64,000 bases of DNA from Bryum argenteum (lineage: Eukaryota; Streptophyta; Bryopsida; Bryales; Bryaceae): assembly GCA_037043015.1 (NCBI GenBank), contig CM073321.1, positions 129,001-193,000 on the forward strand, read 5' to 3'. The position numbers and the translations under genes are program-made. Below the pieces are notes generated by a model, which saw nothing but the letters and a program-made list of their open reading frames with translations, was not told the DNA's origin and searched no databases. Positions 49,704 to 62,311 of the stretch are shown here, in pieces; the stretch's first letter is position 1, and every line of letters begins with the position of its first letter.

Positions 49704-51816
49704 TTGGTACATCAGGGCTAATGATGCGGGTGATATTGGCGTCCCGGGCGACCATTGTGGAAACTTCCGGGCTGGATCTGCGGCTACTCAGATTGCTCGT
49801 TGACGCGCCATTGCGTCTATGGATGGGTTGCGCATGGCGATGTCGGCGTACTTCTCCTTCTTGTTCTCCTTCTTGTAGTTATGCTTTGCACTCAGAAAAG
49901 TTGAAAGGCGCGCTGGCGATGGCGGGAGCGTCTCTGATAGTAGGTAGAGAGAATAAATAGTGTGCCATTCAATTGGTCGTGGTCCATTTATAGGTGCAGA
50001 GTCCAACAACGTCCATTCCCGACCCGACACTTTACTTGGTTTCCAGTTCCGATTATCATATTTAAAAACCCTAGCAATCCCTATGCCTACGACTTCGTAC
50101 TCTACTATACTTCTAATTGCAAAAGACACCATTTTGGAAGTCCTAGTGCTTATTTTTCACACCGAGTTATTAAATCAACTAACCCTAATTACTATATTGC
50201 TATTTCCATTAGTAAGTGGGTCGACAAAGGGTGAAATCCTACTTTCCTTAACTCTTGCAAGCTATCCGATTGAGTTCTTTCAAATATCAAGAAGTGTAGG
50301 AGCAAATAGTGAATGTGTGGTAGTATAGTGAACTTTGTGCTCGTTATCTTTTATTAACCAAAATCCCTGGGACGATGTGCTTGGGTAGTGAGCCACATTA
50401 ATAAGGAAAGTAGGTAAACGAGGTAAACCTTGAGTGACTTGCTATAGGATCGAGATGGCTTGAAAGTTGAGGGCAGTCACAAAGAACGAGTCAAACCAGA
50501 TGAGAGGAGAAAGACAATGACATTTCGGGTCACATGTATAAAAGCGAGCAGTGTTTTAATCCATTACCTTTTAAAACTTGGGAAGATCCTTCCGAGACCA
50601 AGACAAAGGCTGAACCAAACCACCATCATTTATGGGTAAGAAACCCCAGTAGCAGTTTTCAAGTGGGCAATTCTGTTCTTAGAGAGAACCGAATCTGGAC
50701 TAAATTCAGATTTGGCCAAACGGGTAGTACTAATGAGGTTGGAAGTTAGTTTTTGGTAGAAGAGAGTGCACTTACTGCCAAGCAGTTGGGAGTGGCATTG
50801 ATTTACACTTCATAGAATCCATGTAGAACAACTAACCAGGTTGTAATTTGAGAATGCCTTAGTAAGAAAAGAAACAACATTTCCAGATGATAATTTCGTG
50901 GACGAGTTACGACAGCTTTTATGAATGCAACATTCCGTGCTACAACAAACAATCTATTTGCTTTCTAGTAAATTTTTGTCAAAGTATGTCTAGATCAAGC
51001 ATACCTGCTCTTCCAAAACAATCTTCAAGCACACATTGTTTCACTAATCTACAGAGGGGATAAACAACGATTACTTGTTCTATACGGTTGGAAGAACTAG
51101 AGGTTGCTTCAACCATAGGAGTTGCTCCAATCGAAGGAATAGCATGACATGACCTACATAAGGTCACCACTACGGAACTTTCGAATACCATGTTTTAAAG
51201 CATATGGAACGCTCAATGATAGAGTAAGACAATGTTTAGAGAACATTTCTCCATTATGGAGGTACTTCTCGCTACATGAAATAGGACCCTTCTAAATCAT
51301 GAACGTGGTAGTTTGTATGTAAGAAGAAAATGTCAAAAGTTCTTTAAGGAAGTCCCCACTTCCAAACTTAATGCTAACGAAGCAATGCATGTTTAACTTG
51401 ATTATGTAGCTCCAAGCTCTTGAACCACATTCGAAGTTCAGAAGTGACATGAGACATTATGTCCCTTCCGTAATATACCTTCAAGCCCTAATTATAATTG
51501 TTGCAATTTGAAATATAAAATTGATCATATATGGGATGTTTAGTAGGTATTAGAGAGTGGAAATGTACGAATTTGTTTACATTCTCTTGCACATTTTGAT
51601 ACACAAATTGAATTGAAATTTAATCAATCTGCAATACATATTCAGAATAGCATCATTGAAAAAAACATGGCTTTTTGTATTGTAGTCATTGTACACCTTT
51701 TGGTGAACTCCTTTTCAACATAAGACATCTCCGGCAGACTTCTCATTGATGAGTACAATCTATCAAGACTTTTGAAGAATTTTTTAATTTCATCTTACTC
51801 AACTCCGGCTCATCCA
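49704..51816. other. No convincing gene
   Basis: 49704-50130 is probably the other side of the gag-like relic (minus strand). A minus-strand frame at 51191-50979 (starts MVFESSVVVTLCRSC) is open and ends at a GCAG-GTATGC, so it could be an exon, but nothing else supports it. Confidence 0.35.
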
Positions 51817-52170
51817 CCCTCTGCCTCATCCACCGAACCCTCTGCCTCATCCACCGAACCCTCTGCCTCATCCACCGAACCCTCTGCCTCATCCACCGAA
51901 CCCTCTGCCTCATCCACCGAACCCTCTGCCTCATCCACCGAACCCTCTGCCTCATCCACCGAACCCTCTGCCTCATCCACCGAACCCTCTGCCTCATCCA
52001 CCGAACCCTCTGCCTCATCCACCGAACCCTCTGCCTCATCCACCGAACCCTCTGCCTCATCCACCGAACCCTCTGCCTCATCCACCGAACCCTCTGCCTC
52101 ATCCACCGAACCCTCTGCCTCATCCACCGAACCCTCTGCCTCATCCACCGAACCCTCTGCCTCATCCACC
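51817..52170. repeat. 21-bp minisatellite, about 17 copies, almost perfect
   Basis: The unit CCCTCTGCCTCATCCACC-GAA is repeated without visible divergence. Because 21 is a multiple of 3, several frames on both strands stay open (PSASSTE on +, MRQRVRW and VDEAEGS on -). These are by-products and not evidence of a protein. It lies about 1.4 kb upstream of the BAG6-like start codon. Confidence 0.97.
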
Positions 52171-53533
52171 CTCTGCCTCATCCAACTATGTCTTGCCCAT
52201 ACATTCTTGACCGATCTAAGGCCTTCCCACTCTAGTGCAAAGGGGCCTAAATGTTTCTGGCTGGTGGTGCTCTAACCCTGATGAGTCAATTGGCAGTCCG
52301 CCATTGAGCCACGAGCATCGGACGAAGCCGAAATTTTTATTCGCAGAAACGTGATTTTGCGTTTGCTTTGTCTCTCTGTTCCTTTTAAAGCACATGTAAC
52401 GACCGTCTCTGTTAGAAGAAGCTTTGCCTGGAGGCGCACAACTAGGTTAGAAGGTAACGTTCACATCGTCTTTTTCTCTAAGTTGAAAGCGATTTCTTCA
52501 CTTCGATCTTGTGATGGAATCTTCCGATTTCTCCCGCAAGAAAATTGAAGTTAAAAGAGTTTCCAAGCAAATAGTAACAAAAGATCTTCACTCTTTCTTC
52601 TTCTTCTTCTATGTCTTCTAGTTGTACAAATTTTTCTTTCTTTCGACTCCGACTTCTGAATCAGGTTAGTGTTGTCGCTCTGCCTCGCGTTTTGGAGGTC
52701 CTCATAGTTATTGAGTTGTTGAAGCATGGATTTCTCGTTTTCTAGCGCCCGGTGAGATTTGAACTGGATAATGGTAGGATCGGAGGTTAGCTCTTCTAGA
52801 AGGATCTTGTTTGAGAGGGCAATTGCAGTCGTCGGAAGTTTCACCTTGTGGAGCTTTAGCTTCTTGTTTGAGGAGATAATTCCATTGATTTGGCGAAGTA
52901 ACGGATGGTCAGTTCTGCTGTACGGTTGCCCGACGGTGGTGCTCATCAGGTCACGTTTGGACGATTGGCTCGCATTTTGGAGTCATCACTTGCTGGTCTT
53001 TCCTCTGATTTAACGGAGAATAATTTTTTTTCATATAAAAATTGTCTCGAGCGTAATTCTCAAGTTGAGACCCTCATACGGAATAGGTGACTGCCTCAAG
53101 TCCTTATCTTGTTTCCTTCTAGAATCGGGTTCTATCGGTATTATCTCTGTCATGGAGTTAGAGGATCGCGTAAAGTAGGATTTAATAATGAGTTTGATCG
53201 GAAGTAATCATCTTGACTCCGTGCATGACAATCATTTTTGGGGAATTTTTGAGCTATTTATGTCATGGCGGTGGTTGTATACTAGTTTATGCTCAAACTG
53301 TGTCGCATCCTTTAGTTACAAGTGTCACGGTTTTTGAAGCTTAATATATTGAAAGAGGTGCGACAAAGCCTTGCTTTTAAGAAGTAAGTCTGTTAGTTAC
53401 AGAGATCTCGGATCAATCTTTCTCTGAGTATGATATTTTGCCTAATTGAATATGAGAGTGTCATGAGAGAGATGGACCTTTACATTTGTTTGACAGGACC
53501 TATTTCTTTTCGAACGAATTGCTCTCAAGCGCT
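52171..53533 (+). other. Upstream region of the BAG6-like gene; possible 5' UTR or divergent small ORF
   Basis: The promoter and 5' UTR of the gene should lie here. A minus-strand frame of 131 codons (52946-52551) starting MSTTVGQPYSRTDHPL and ending in a basic RRHRRRRRKSE tail is open. It has no recognised domain and could be a small divergent gene or chance. I could not assign a TATA box or transcription start with confidence. Confidence 0.3.
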
Positions 53534-56500
53534 ATGGAGGCGAATCATGAAAGCACCAGCTGTTCTGGAAGAGTGCCCGCTGGTGAGCGTGGAGGAGGAG
53601 AAGTTGTGGAGATTCGAATCAAAACCCTTGATTCTCAAAGTTATACGTTGCGCGTGGAGAAGAATGTGAGTCTTGCGTCAGAGCTCGTATGGAACATTGC
53701 CTGTAAGCAATGGTGATATTTTGAGTTTGGGTGTTCCGATAGATTATGCCATGTTACGTGTTGCAATCGGTTCAATAATATACTGCGTGGTTTAGTATCG
53801 CACGTCCAATGTTTTCGGAAGCTTTATTGTCGACGATTGCAGATAAGCGTGCCTGCGTTGAAGGAACAACTAGCGTCCATTGTTGGAGTACCTGTGGAGA
53901 ATCAACGACTGATTTGCCGTGGGAAAGTCTTGAAAGATGATCAGTTACTGTCTGCTTACAGTATCCTTGTCCACAATATGAACTGCTCACTAGTAAAATA
54001 TGTTTAAAGTGTTACTTCTCTATGTTGTATATGTCCGTCTAGCCTCACATACGGTAGTCCGGTCGATCGTCAAGCTCCCACCTTTTTTTGAGCTTCTGGT
54101 ACTTGAAGGACTTCAGTGCATGTTACTTTTTATGAGCATGGTAGGGTTATTTGATGTATAGATTTTCTTATATCAATCATTCAGATGTTGAGGACGGTCA
54201 TACATTGCATCTGGTGGCTAGGCAACCCCCATCGACCCCCGGAGTTGGGTCGAGTACTGGTAGTAGTGAAGGTCAGTGCACACTTTGTCCACCTATCGTG
54301 AACTTAGTTGTAGTTATAACTTATATTGGCTGAACATGGTGATTGCTCCCAAGGAAGTAGGGTGTAATCTGGTCATGTTTCTTTGTCTTGGTTTGAGTGA
54401 TGGTAAGGCATGACGGGCATGCAGATGTCCAAGGTGAAATGGCTATGCCTCCACCTGGGGGCAGGCCTAGTCACGTCTCACATAGCCTCGTAATGGGAAC
54501 CATCAACTTTCCTGATAGTGGCGAGGGGCAGTTGCCTGACCTGAATCGTGTGAGTACCAACGTACCGACCTTGCAGTTTTTTGTCTGATTTTATGTGTAC
54601 TGACTTTGAGCTTCTGGATTGTACTCCATCGCTCTTCATCGCCTTTGCACATTTATTAGACTTTTGTATATGCAATGTCTTCAATTTAGGATGGATTTCT
54701 GTTTCTTATTCATTGCTGTATACCATATGTCTGTGTGCTTTGTGGACTGTTATGAGCTGACAGTTTTGGAGGTTTATCTTGCAGATATTAAATGCGGTCA
54801 TAAGTTCAATGGGAATGCATGTTGGTGGTTCTTTACAAGGTGGTACTGGGAATGCTGATCATATGAATTCAGTGAGGACTATGCGCTCGATATACTTCCC
54901 TCCCACGTCACTTGTTATTCGCGCTTATTTCTTTGCATGCATTTCTCTTGCAGATCTTTATGTGAACTGCCAGAGTTTCAATTGTATTCGTAGTCTCAAG
55001 CTGGGATATATCAATAAGAGCTATTAGTGGATGGGCATTACGGTGGGCAATATCTGCCCATTATGCTCATGCAGTTATTGACTTGTATGCAGGGAGTGTT
55101 ACCCCCACCTAGTGGAGTTGACAATGAGGCAGCTGATGGTAGAAGTAATGTAAGTGACCAAGGTACAGGTGTCCGCGAATTGGAGCTTCAGATCGACGCA
55201 CTTTACGGATTGCCGTCTCACACTGCTGGAAACGCTGGCGAAAGTCCTATTCGTGGGGTTCAGGCTCGCGCGGTAAATACTTGTTTGGTATATTCTGATT
55301 TTAGTGATAGTTTCTTGAGTGGGATGAAGCTTGGGGAGGTGAGGATGTCATACTGTACTTTAATGTGGTACCAAAGACCATTCAGTAGTTCGGGAGTTTT
55401 CGGCGGATTCCGTTCGAGAAATTCATGTTATTCTCAAAAACAATTAGGCTCTGTTCGTTATATTGCTTTACATGTAGTCACTTGCATGTACTTTTCCAGG
55501 TTGTTCCTGATGCTTTAACAACAATTTCTCATTACTTGGACCGGTTGGAGCAGTCGCTTGCTGAAGAAGGTACACACATGTCTTTTAACAGTTTCTTGAA
55601 CGACTGCATCGAGGCGTAATTGAAGCATTTCATTGCCGCTACTCGAGGGACATCCTTCGAAGCGCTGAGGAGCATTACCGTCCATTTTTCTTTTTCTGTG
55701 AATTGTTGTTTAGAAGGTTTTTAGCCTCTTGACGAGGGATCCTCGTGTTCCTTATGATTCACATGGGGGTTGTCACATGCATGCGGACTGCGTATTGCGA
55801 TACCACTTAGTGGCTGTATTGTCTTGCTGTTGCAGAGTCATCACGAACTTCTCGTGACAGTGGTCCTACGGATGTGAGGGTCAGTACTGATTCGCCTACC
55901 AATGGAGGAGAACCTCGACGAGGAGCCTCACCAACTGCTTTAGGAGCTCTTGTTAATCGGGTGCATACTTCACTACTCGGCCCGGCTGGCTCCGCGCTCT
56001 CTGTAAGTCAAGTTGCGGATCATTAATTTTGACAGTGCATCTGTTACTTTTCTCTCCTTCGGCCACTGTAGTTAGCCATTTAGGTCCAATGACGTTCTCT
56101 AGTTAGATACCATGTTATATGTTCTAGAGAGGTGAATACTTGGGTTCTTGGTTCTTTATTTTGCCAGCGTCTTGCCAGTCGATTGGAGAATGAGCCAACA
56201 ATTTTAGATGGTGGTGCACGGGATGAGTTGCAGCATGAAGCATATCATGCTGGCCACTTGATGCAGCATATCGGAGCTCTGCTTCTGGAGCTGGGCAGGG
56301 CCACGTTATCCCTCCGTATGGGTCAATGTCCTGTAAGCTTTCCAGAGCTTATTGATATATCTGCTGCCTTATTAGTGTTTGTCTCACTTGCACCAATACA
56401 AGTGCTGCCCAATTATAACTCATGAAATATGTTTGTCGAAAGCGCAGAGTTAGGATTGGAAAATTCAAGTCCTTACGTTTTTGATGCAGAGTGAGTCTGT

Positions 56501-59500
56501 AGTCAACTCAGGGCCAGCTATCTTCATATCCCCTTCAGGGCCAAATCCGATGATGGTGCAGGTTTGCTCATCCGCTACTGGTCCAGTCTCTGTGTCGGCT
56601 GATTTGCAAGCGTTTTCTTATTTGTCGACTTGCAATTTCCAAACACATCAGAGTGGTTTCTGGGATGTTCAGTGTTAAGTGATGCAAGAAATGCTAGATA
56701 AAACTTGCAATTTAGATATATTCATCGATCTGTAAGAAGTTTGTGTTGGATTTTTGATGTATATTTTGAATGCTCATGTACCTTCAACTGATTAGCTAGA
56801 GTTCAACACGGCAGGCTGTACCACGAGCGTCCGCTGGTGGTGTGGCTGTTGGAACTACTCTACAATCCGCTCCTGGTACGTTGGTTCCATCACCTTATGT
56901 AGGTTGACGACCTGGAAGCTTTCACCTCCATACCCATTCATTCTTGCAACTCTCTTTGCTGTTTTCTCCTTCACCTCTTTTAGTAGACCATATCATCCTG
57001 AAGAACGTTCTCGCTTTCCAGCTGGCTTAACTGTGCGTCAAATACTAGAACGAGCGGACTCTAGGCAACACGTCGGTTCAGCACTAAACGATGCTAGCGG
57101 ATCTAATCGTCTAAATCCTTCCAGCACCGACGTTGCTGACGGGAGCAACTCAAGTCTTCGCAATGTTCCTTCAGGTCCGACTGGAATGCAAGGTGCTTTT
57201 GTGACAGTGGATGACAATGGAGCCGTGCGGGTGGTACCTGTTCGTTCTCGTGGTGCTGTTCATCTCCCTCTTGGTCATGTTCATGTTCCTGCAGGCCATG
57301 TTCATGTGGATCCTCTCTTTTCGAGGTTTCAAAGACAATTTAATTTCCGAACGGCTTATAATCCGTCAAGCGACGCACCTGTTCCTTCTGCTGCAAATCC
57401 TCTGCCCTCTGCATCCAGTGGATCCTTCAGGCAAATGGATCAAGCAGGTCTTATTCTACCTGGTATGATAGTTCACGCTTTTGGTGCTCTTTGGTTTCAT
57501 CTCCGTTCATTTTCTTTTGCCGCATATTGTGATCTTTTCTGTTGGTATATTCTACCTGAGAGATATCAATTTACGTGCTTCATCAGTGTCCTTTCAGTAC
57601 CATCTAGATCCATTTGAGGTTCTTTGCCTAAAAGACACTCCGAAGATTGAGTGTAGACATGTTCAGCCTCTGATTACTACCCACAGCCATGGTTTCTTGA
57701 CATATTACTCTTGTAATATTGTTGTCATAATATTCGAAATTACAATCGGTATTTTTTTGTGATCATCCAAGCAGGCCGAGCCCTGCAATGTATATCATGC
57801 ACTTAAAAAGTCTGGATAGTCAGAATGGACTCGACAGAAACCTTCACAACTTTTCTCTTGTATGCGTTTAGGTGAAGGTGGTGGGGTTGTAGGCCAATCC
57901 GGTGAAGCTTCGCAAATAGTCAATTCTTCAAGTCCGCTGCTGCAACATATTACTGGTGCATCGCAACAGTCTGGGGCTCCAACACCTCCTCAACGACAGG
58001 TTCTTTTCTCAGTTTATTCGCTGATTAGTTTCGGACAGTTTCTTGATCATCATCATTAAAATTCAACCTTCTCGATTCTGTCTACGTTACGTTAAAATCG
58101 GTGGATTACGACACGAGATGAGTAATATGCATGAGGGGACATTTGGGTTGTCTATCATGATTTCACGCCTTTCTTTAGTGTTAGCCTCCGTTGCTTGTTG
58201 CGCGGTAAATGACAAGTTTATGAATTGATCTTTGATGTGATTCTCCTAGCAGTCAAATTATGAATTTCAGCGGCCGCCAAGCGCAGACATTATGGAACAG
58301 TTAGCAGAGGCTGAAGTGGGGCCAATATATGATACGCAAGCCACTCGAGTCTTACTGAATAGGGAGACAGGTGTGGCAGCTTTTGATTCTGGGCTAACGA
58401 GCATGGTATCAAATGGAGTAAGTAGGGATCATGAGAGGTCGGTGTCAATTTTGCATCCCAGTCTGGAAGAAAGGACATATCAAGCAGGTGGGAGCGAGGT
58501 TTCTAGTAATGAGAATTTGGAATCACCCTGTACTGCACCAATTGGACTTGGTCTTGGAGGACTTCAGCCTCTTTCAAGAAGGGTGAGTGACTAATTGATT
58601 GTGGTTGCTCGTCGTGCGCAATGTGCCGCCTTACATTTCCGCAATCCTACGTTGGGACTTTCTGAATATCTTAATTTGGAAGGAATTTGATTAGATTTGA
58701 CTGCCGTGTACGATGTTCTATTTTATTCCTCAACTCTAAGTAGGGAATTCAAATGATACGAAATTGTAGTTTTTTTCCTTGACAGTCAGAAGTTTGTCGC
58801 TTGCAGGTAAGGAGACGGCGGCAGACTCAGCAGTCCAGTCGTTATGAACAGCAGGAATCAATATCTAGGGATCTGGGAGGAAATTCCGACCAGCGTTTGA
58901 GCATGCCTTCAATAGACCAATTTGTGCGAGCAATCGGAGGTGGAAATGGGCAGGGTGGACCAAGTATCATCGGGCAACTTATGAGGAGCCCTGTTGTGGA
59001 GAATCTTGTTCAGGGGGTGATGCAGGGGGTTGGTGATGTAAACGGAGATGGTGAAACTCGCCTTGGCCCTCCACCCAGCGGCTTAGATTTGTCAGGTATG
59101 CTGCACCATGTGGTCCCTTTAGTTACGCAAATGTTGAATGGAGGATCGGCAGCGGTGTTTCCTGGCTCTACAGCAGGTACGAGTGCTAGAACTTCCATTG
59201 AGGGCACAGCACGGACAACTGGTTCTTGGGAACCTGAACCTGAAAATTGGCAAGATGCTCTAACAGAGGTAAGGAAATCGTGTCATGATATTTGTCTACC
59301 CTATGGTATTGGTCATCTCGTGCATGTCATTGTAAATCCGCATCGTCTGCATATTATCGGATTTCCTCTGACGTTAACATTGTTGAGTAACTTTCCATCT
59401 ACGCATTCACATGATATTACTTGAATGAGAAGGAACGCTTATAAATATGCTCAATATTAGAAGACGGTTCCACTGTAGGAGGAAGTAGCTGGCTGGAGTG

Positions 59501-61022
59501 AAACGATCGTAATTGATGAAGAACGGCAGCATTCGTTGCTACCCCAGCGCCCATCGAGTGATCTATACCGTCGTGGTACACCTGCTGCAAAAAGACAAAA
59601 GGTTTCCTGTTTATTCTATCCTCATTGCCTCCATCCTTTTTCATCTTATTACTGGATCCTCCTTTACAACAGCGAGCAGTTTTTCATCGTAGAAATCTGT
59701 TTTCGAATTTTTTTTAATAGAATTTATGATTGCTCAGTGTTGTTGAATGATACAAATTCAAGCTGAGGGATGTCTTTTGCAGACCGGAGTAGAATCAGCA
59801 GCAGAGAAGCTTGAGGACGGAGGGTCGGCAGAGGTGGTTCTGCGAGACTTGGTCGATGCTGCAAGGACGGGAAATTCTGCTAATAATGGCTCTGCAAGTA
59901 CGTCAGATACTCCCCAGCAGGTGGTCCGAGTTGACGGAGTTGCTGAGGTACGTGAATACTTGCTCTTAGATGAGGACCTTCATATATCACGATCAGGTGC
60001 TATTGTGGTTCTTTCGTCAATTTGGAAACTGGTGGGACTTGTTCTATTTGGTCACGTGTTTTGTTGTGTCGCGAATTGTAATCTTGTTTCAGTGTTCTTC
60101 AAACTCGAGCTCTTTGTGCTCAAGAGAAATTAGTGTTATAATTTCCTTTCACTTGAGTGACGGCAACTCAATGTTCCTTTTCATTGAGTGACGGCAACTC
60201 AATGTTCCTTTTCATTGAGTGACTGGAATTTGCTGGCCAATATAATGAACCATGCACCCTTAAGCTATCCTCGAGCTTAATGAGCGACGCACCTAGCTGT
60301 TCACAACTTGCTCTATTATGGTCAAAGGATTAACTAGCGTTTCGAGACTACTTGCCTAAGTTTCAGAAGTTTGTTCTGTAGCAAGTCAGGGATGTTGGTG
60401 TTCTGTTGCTTCTAAATGTGATCAATAGCCAACGTACACGTATTTTAACTTACTGTACACAACATCGCACACCATTCAGCGACCTATCTGTCAGTCGCAT
60501 CTAGGTAGCTGTACCTCGAAAACTGTTTCTATCACTCTTACCACGGTGTATCTAGTGATGAAATTTCTTGGAGTCACCTTTTCAACCGCATAAGCTCTCT
60601 TATCGTGAGATTTGGTCATTTATGTGACGGGGAGCTTAGTGCTGAGTTCTGTCTGCTCGTTGTGTGCCGGTGATGGCGTTGCCTCTGCTGCCTCTGTTCA
60701 AGTGTGATGTTCCGACACTCTGTTATGTATATCGTACAAGCATTTTGAGGATTGTAGAAAGACTTAATATCTGCCTGTCAACATCGTGAAAGTCAGCACT
60801 TAGGACATAGATACTGTATTTAATACGTGTCCGGGTCATAGGCTAGTATACCCTAATGGATGGGTGGCATCCTGCGGATGGCAGGCGTACTTGGTTGTAC
60901 TTTTCAATGACCTGGCTGCACACGTGGCAGCAGACCCGGACTTCGGCGATGGTTCCCGCTTCCCAAACGCTGCCCGAGTCTTCCAATCCTCGTCGACGTC
61001 AACTCAACAAGATGGGAAATGA
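53534..61022 (+). CDS. BAG6/Scythe-like ubiquitin-like domain protein, 18 coding exons, about 1010 aa
   Basis: Exons by GT-AG borders with consistent phases: 53534-53665, 53843-53960, 54185-54271, 54425-54549, 54785-54871, 55093-55272, 55500-55569, 55836-56002, 56168-56332, 56490-56561, 56815-56875, 57022-57462, 57872-57999, 58271-58582, 58807-59268, 59479-59601, 59783-59947 and 60885-61022 (3033 nt). The N-terminal ubiquitin-like domain (about residues 23-97) has VEIRIKTLDSQSYTLRVEKN, GVPVENQRLICRGKVLKDDQ and VEDGHTLHLVARQ. Later come LPDLNR, VVPDALTTISHYLDRLEQSL, ELQHEAYHAGHLMQHIGALL, FISPSGPNPMMVQ, an IGQLMRSPVVENLVQG helix region, a basic AAKRQK (possible nuclear signal) and the C-terminus NDLAAHVAADPDFGDGSRFP. 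This layout is that of plant homologues of metazoan BAG6 (large Pro/Gln-rich ubiquitin-like proteins), implicated in quality control of mislocalised and tail-anchored proteins. It is not the Arabidopsis protein named BAG6. No internal stop or frameshift was found, so it looks functional. Intron 17 (937 bp) is the longest. Small exon-border errors are possible, especially at 56815-57022. Confidence 0.85.
60152..60216. repeat. 31-bp tandem repeat in intron 17 of the BAG6-like gene
   Basis: TTGAGTGACGGCAACTCAA followed by TGTTCCTTTTCA is repeated twice, with a third partial copy. Each unit contains the inverted pair TTGAGT / ACTCAA. Confidence 0.8.
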
Positions 61023-62311
61023 CTCCGATTGCTTGCAGCATTCCTGATGAGCATCATCGTGTAAGCCTGTAGTAATCCGTTTAATAGCATATTCCATATG
61101 AAAAGCCCATCGGAGATCTTGGTTTGGATAGATCACGTTTGTAATGTTTCATGTAGATGGCGATTGTTCTTTCCTGTCCCGACAATTGCCTCACGTATTT
61201 ACAATCTCGGTGTTTTGTTATAGATATCATTTGTTCATCACTTAATCTAGACATAAATTGAAGTAGATTACTTGCAGCATATTGTCTCCTGAATGAGATG
61301 AGTAGAGTTTACAGTGACGATATGTGGCTGTCGATACAACATTTTGTGGATCTGCTGAAACTCGCGTTGCAGCAACAACACTACTTCATAGTGGTGATCC
61401 ATCAGCACCCCACCGCTGGCGCAAGTAATCGACTAGCGACAAGGTTGTACTGCATGCTTCACCTACAGCTCCCTAATCAGCTTGCTGATGTGAAATTCAA
61501 GTGGTTTCTGAGCCACTTACTCCCCTGTCCCATAGCAGCGCTGATCCTCTTGGGATCAAACTTAAATTGATGATTAAGGTGATTTGTCTAGTTGGATGGA
61601 CAACTCTCTTCAAGAGCTTTGAAGTGATACATAATTCCATAACATTTGCTTTAGGAATCATAGGGTTTCAGTGATCCAAAGGTTGGCCAAAATTTAAGTG
61701 ACCTAGAATGACACCCCTAACCTCTATTGGTGACAATGAGAGGTGTAATGATAATGAGTAGAGATCACTCACCATTAGCTTTGGAGTGTTATATGATTTC
61801 ACAACATCTACCTCAGTAACTAGAAAGAAATGGCATGGTAAAGTGCAGATCTTAACTTACCAAGAATCACACACTTTGGGTCAAACGATAATGAGGTGCA
61901 ATGACATTTACTTGACAGCTCACACCAAGAGCTTTGTAGCGATATATGGTTTGATAAAATTTGTCTTAGTAATCATAAAGATTTGCAAAGGTGTCAAAGG
62001 TTGGGCAAAACTCCTAGAAGCATGCTCATTTTATGTATGATGTTGGTTGGTTTTGAGATTTCAATTTTTTTTATTCCAGATTTGAGCTGATGATGTTCAT
62101 TCATGGAGCGAGTGAACTAGTACCATGAGGTAATTAAAAGGCCCAGTAAATTTTAATTTGGTGATCAAAGTGCTTAATTTTGTATGTATTTGAGACTGAT
62201 CAGTCATTTTGGGACAATTTGGGACAAATGAAAAGGGTGTAAAATCACTTATATTGAAACACAGGGAGGACTATACTACACTTCATGTTCCAAGACCTTT
62301 CCTTACATGTA
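61023..62311. other. 3' flank of the BAG6-like gene, no gene seen
   Basis: The first part should be 3' UTR. The open frame at 61298-61570 has no recognised domain. AT-rich sequence follows up to the transposon. Confidence 0.4.

Noticed and set aside
51743-52275. Overlapping repetitive ORFs on both strands at the 21-bp minisatellite
   Set aside because: The unit length is a multiple of three, so frames stay open automatically. No start context or conserved domain supports a protein.
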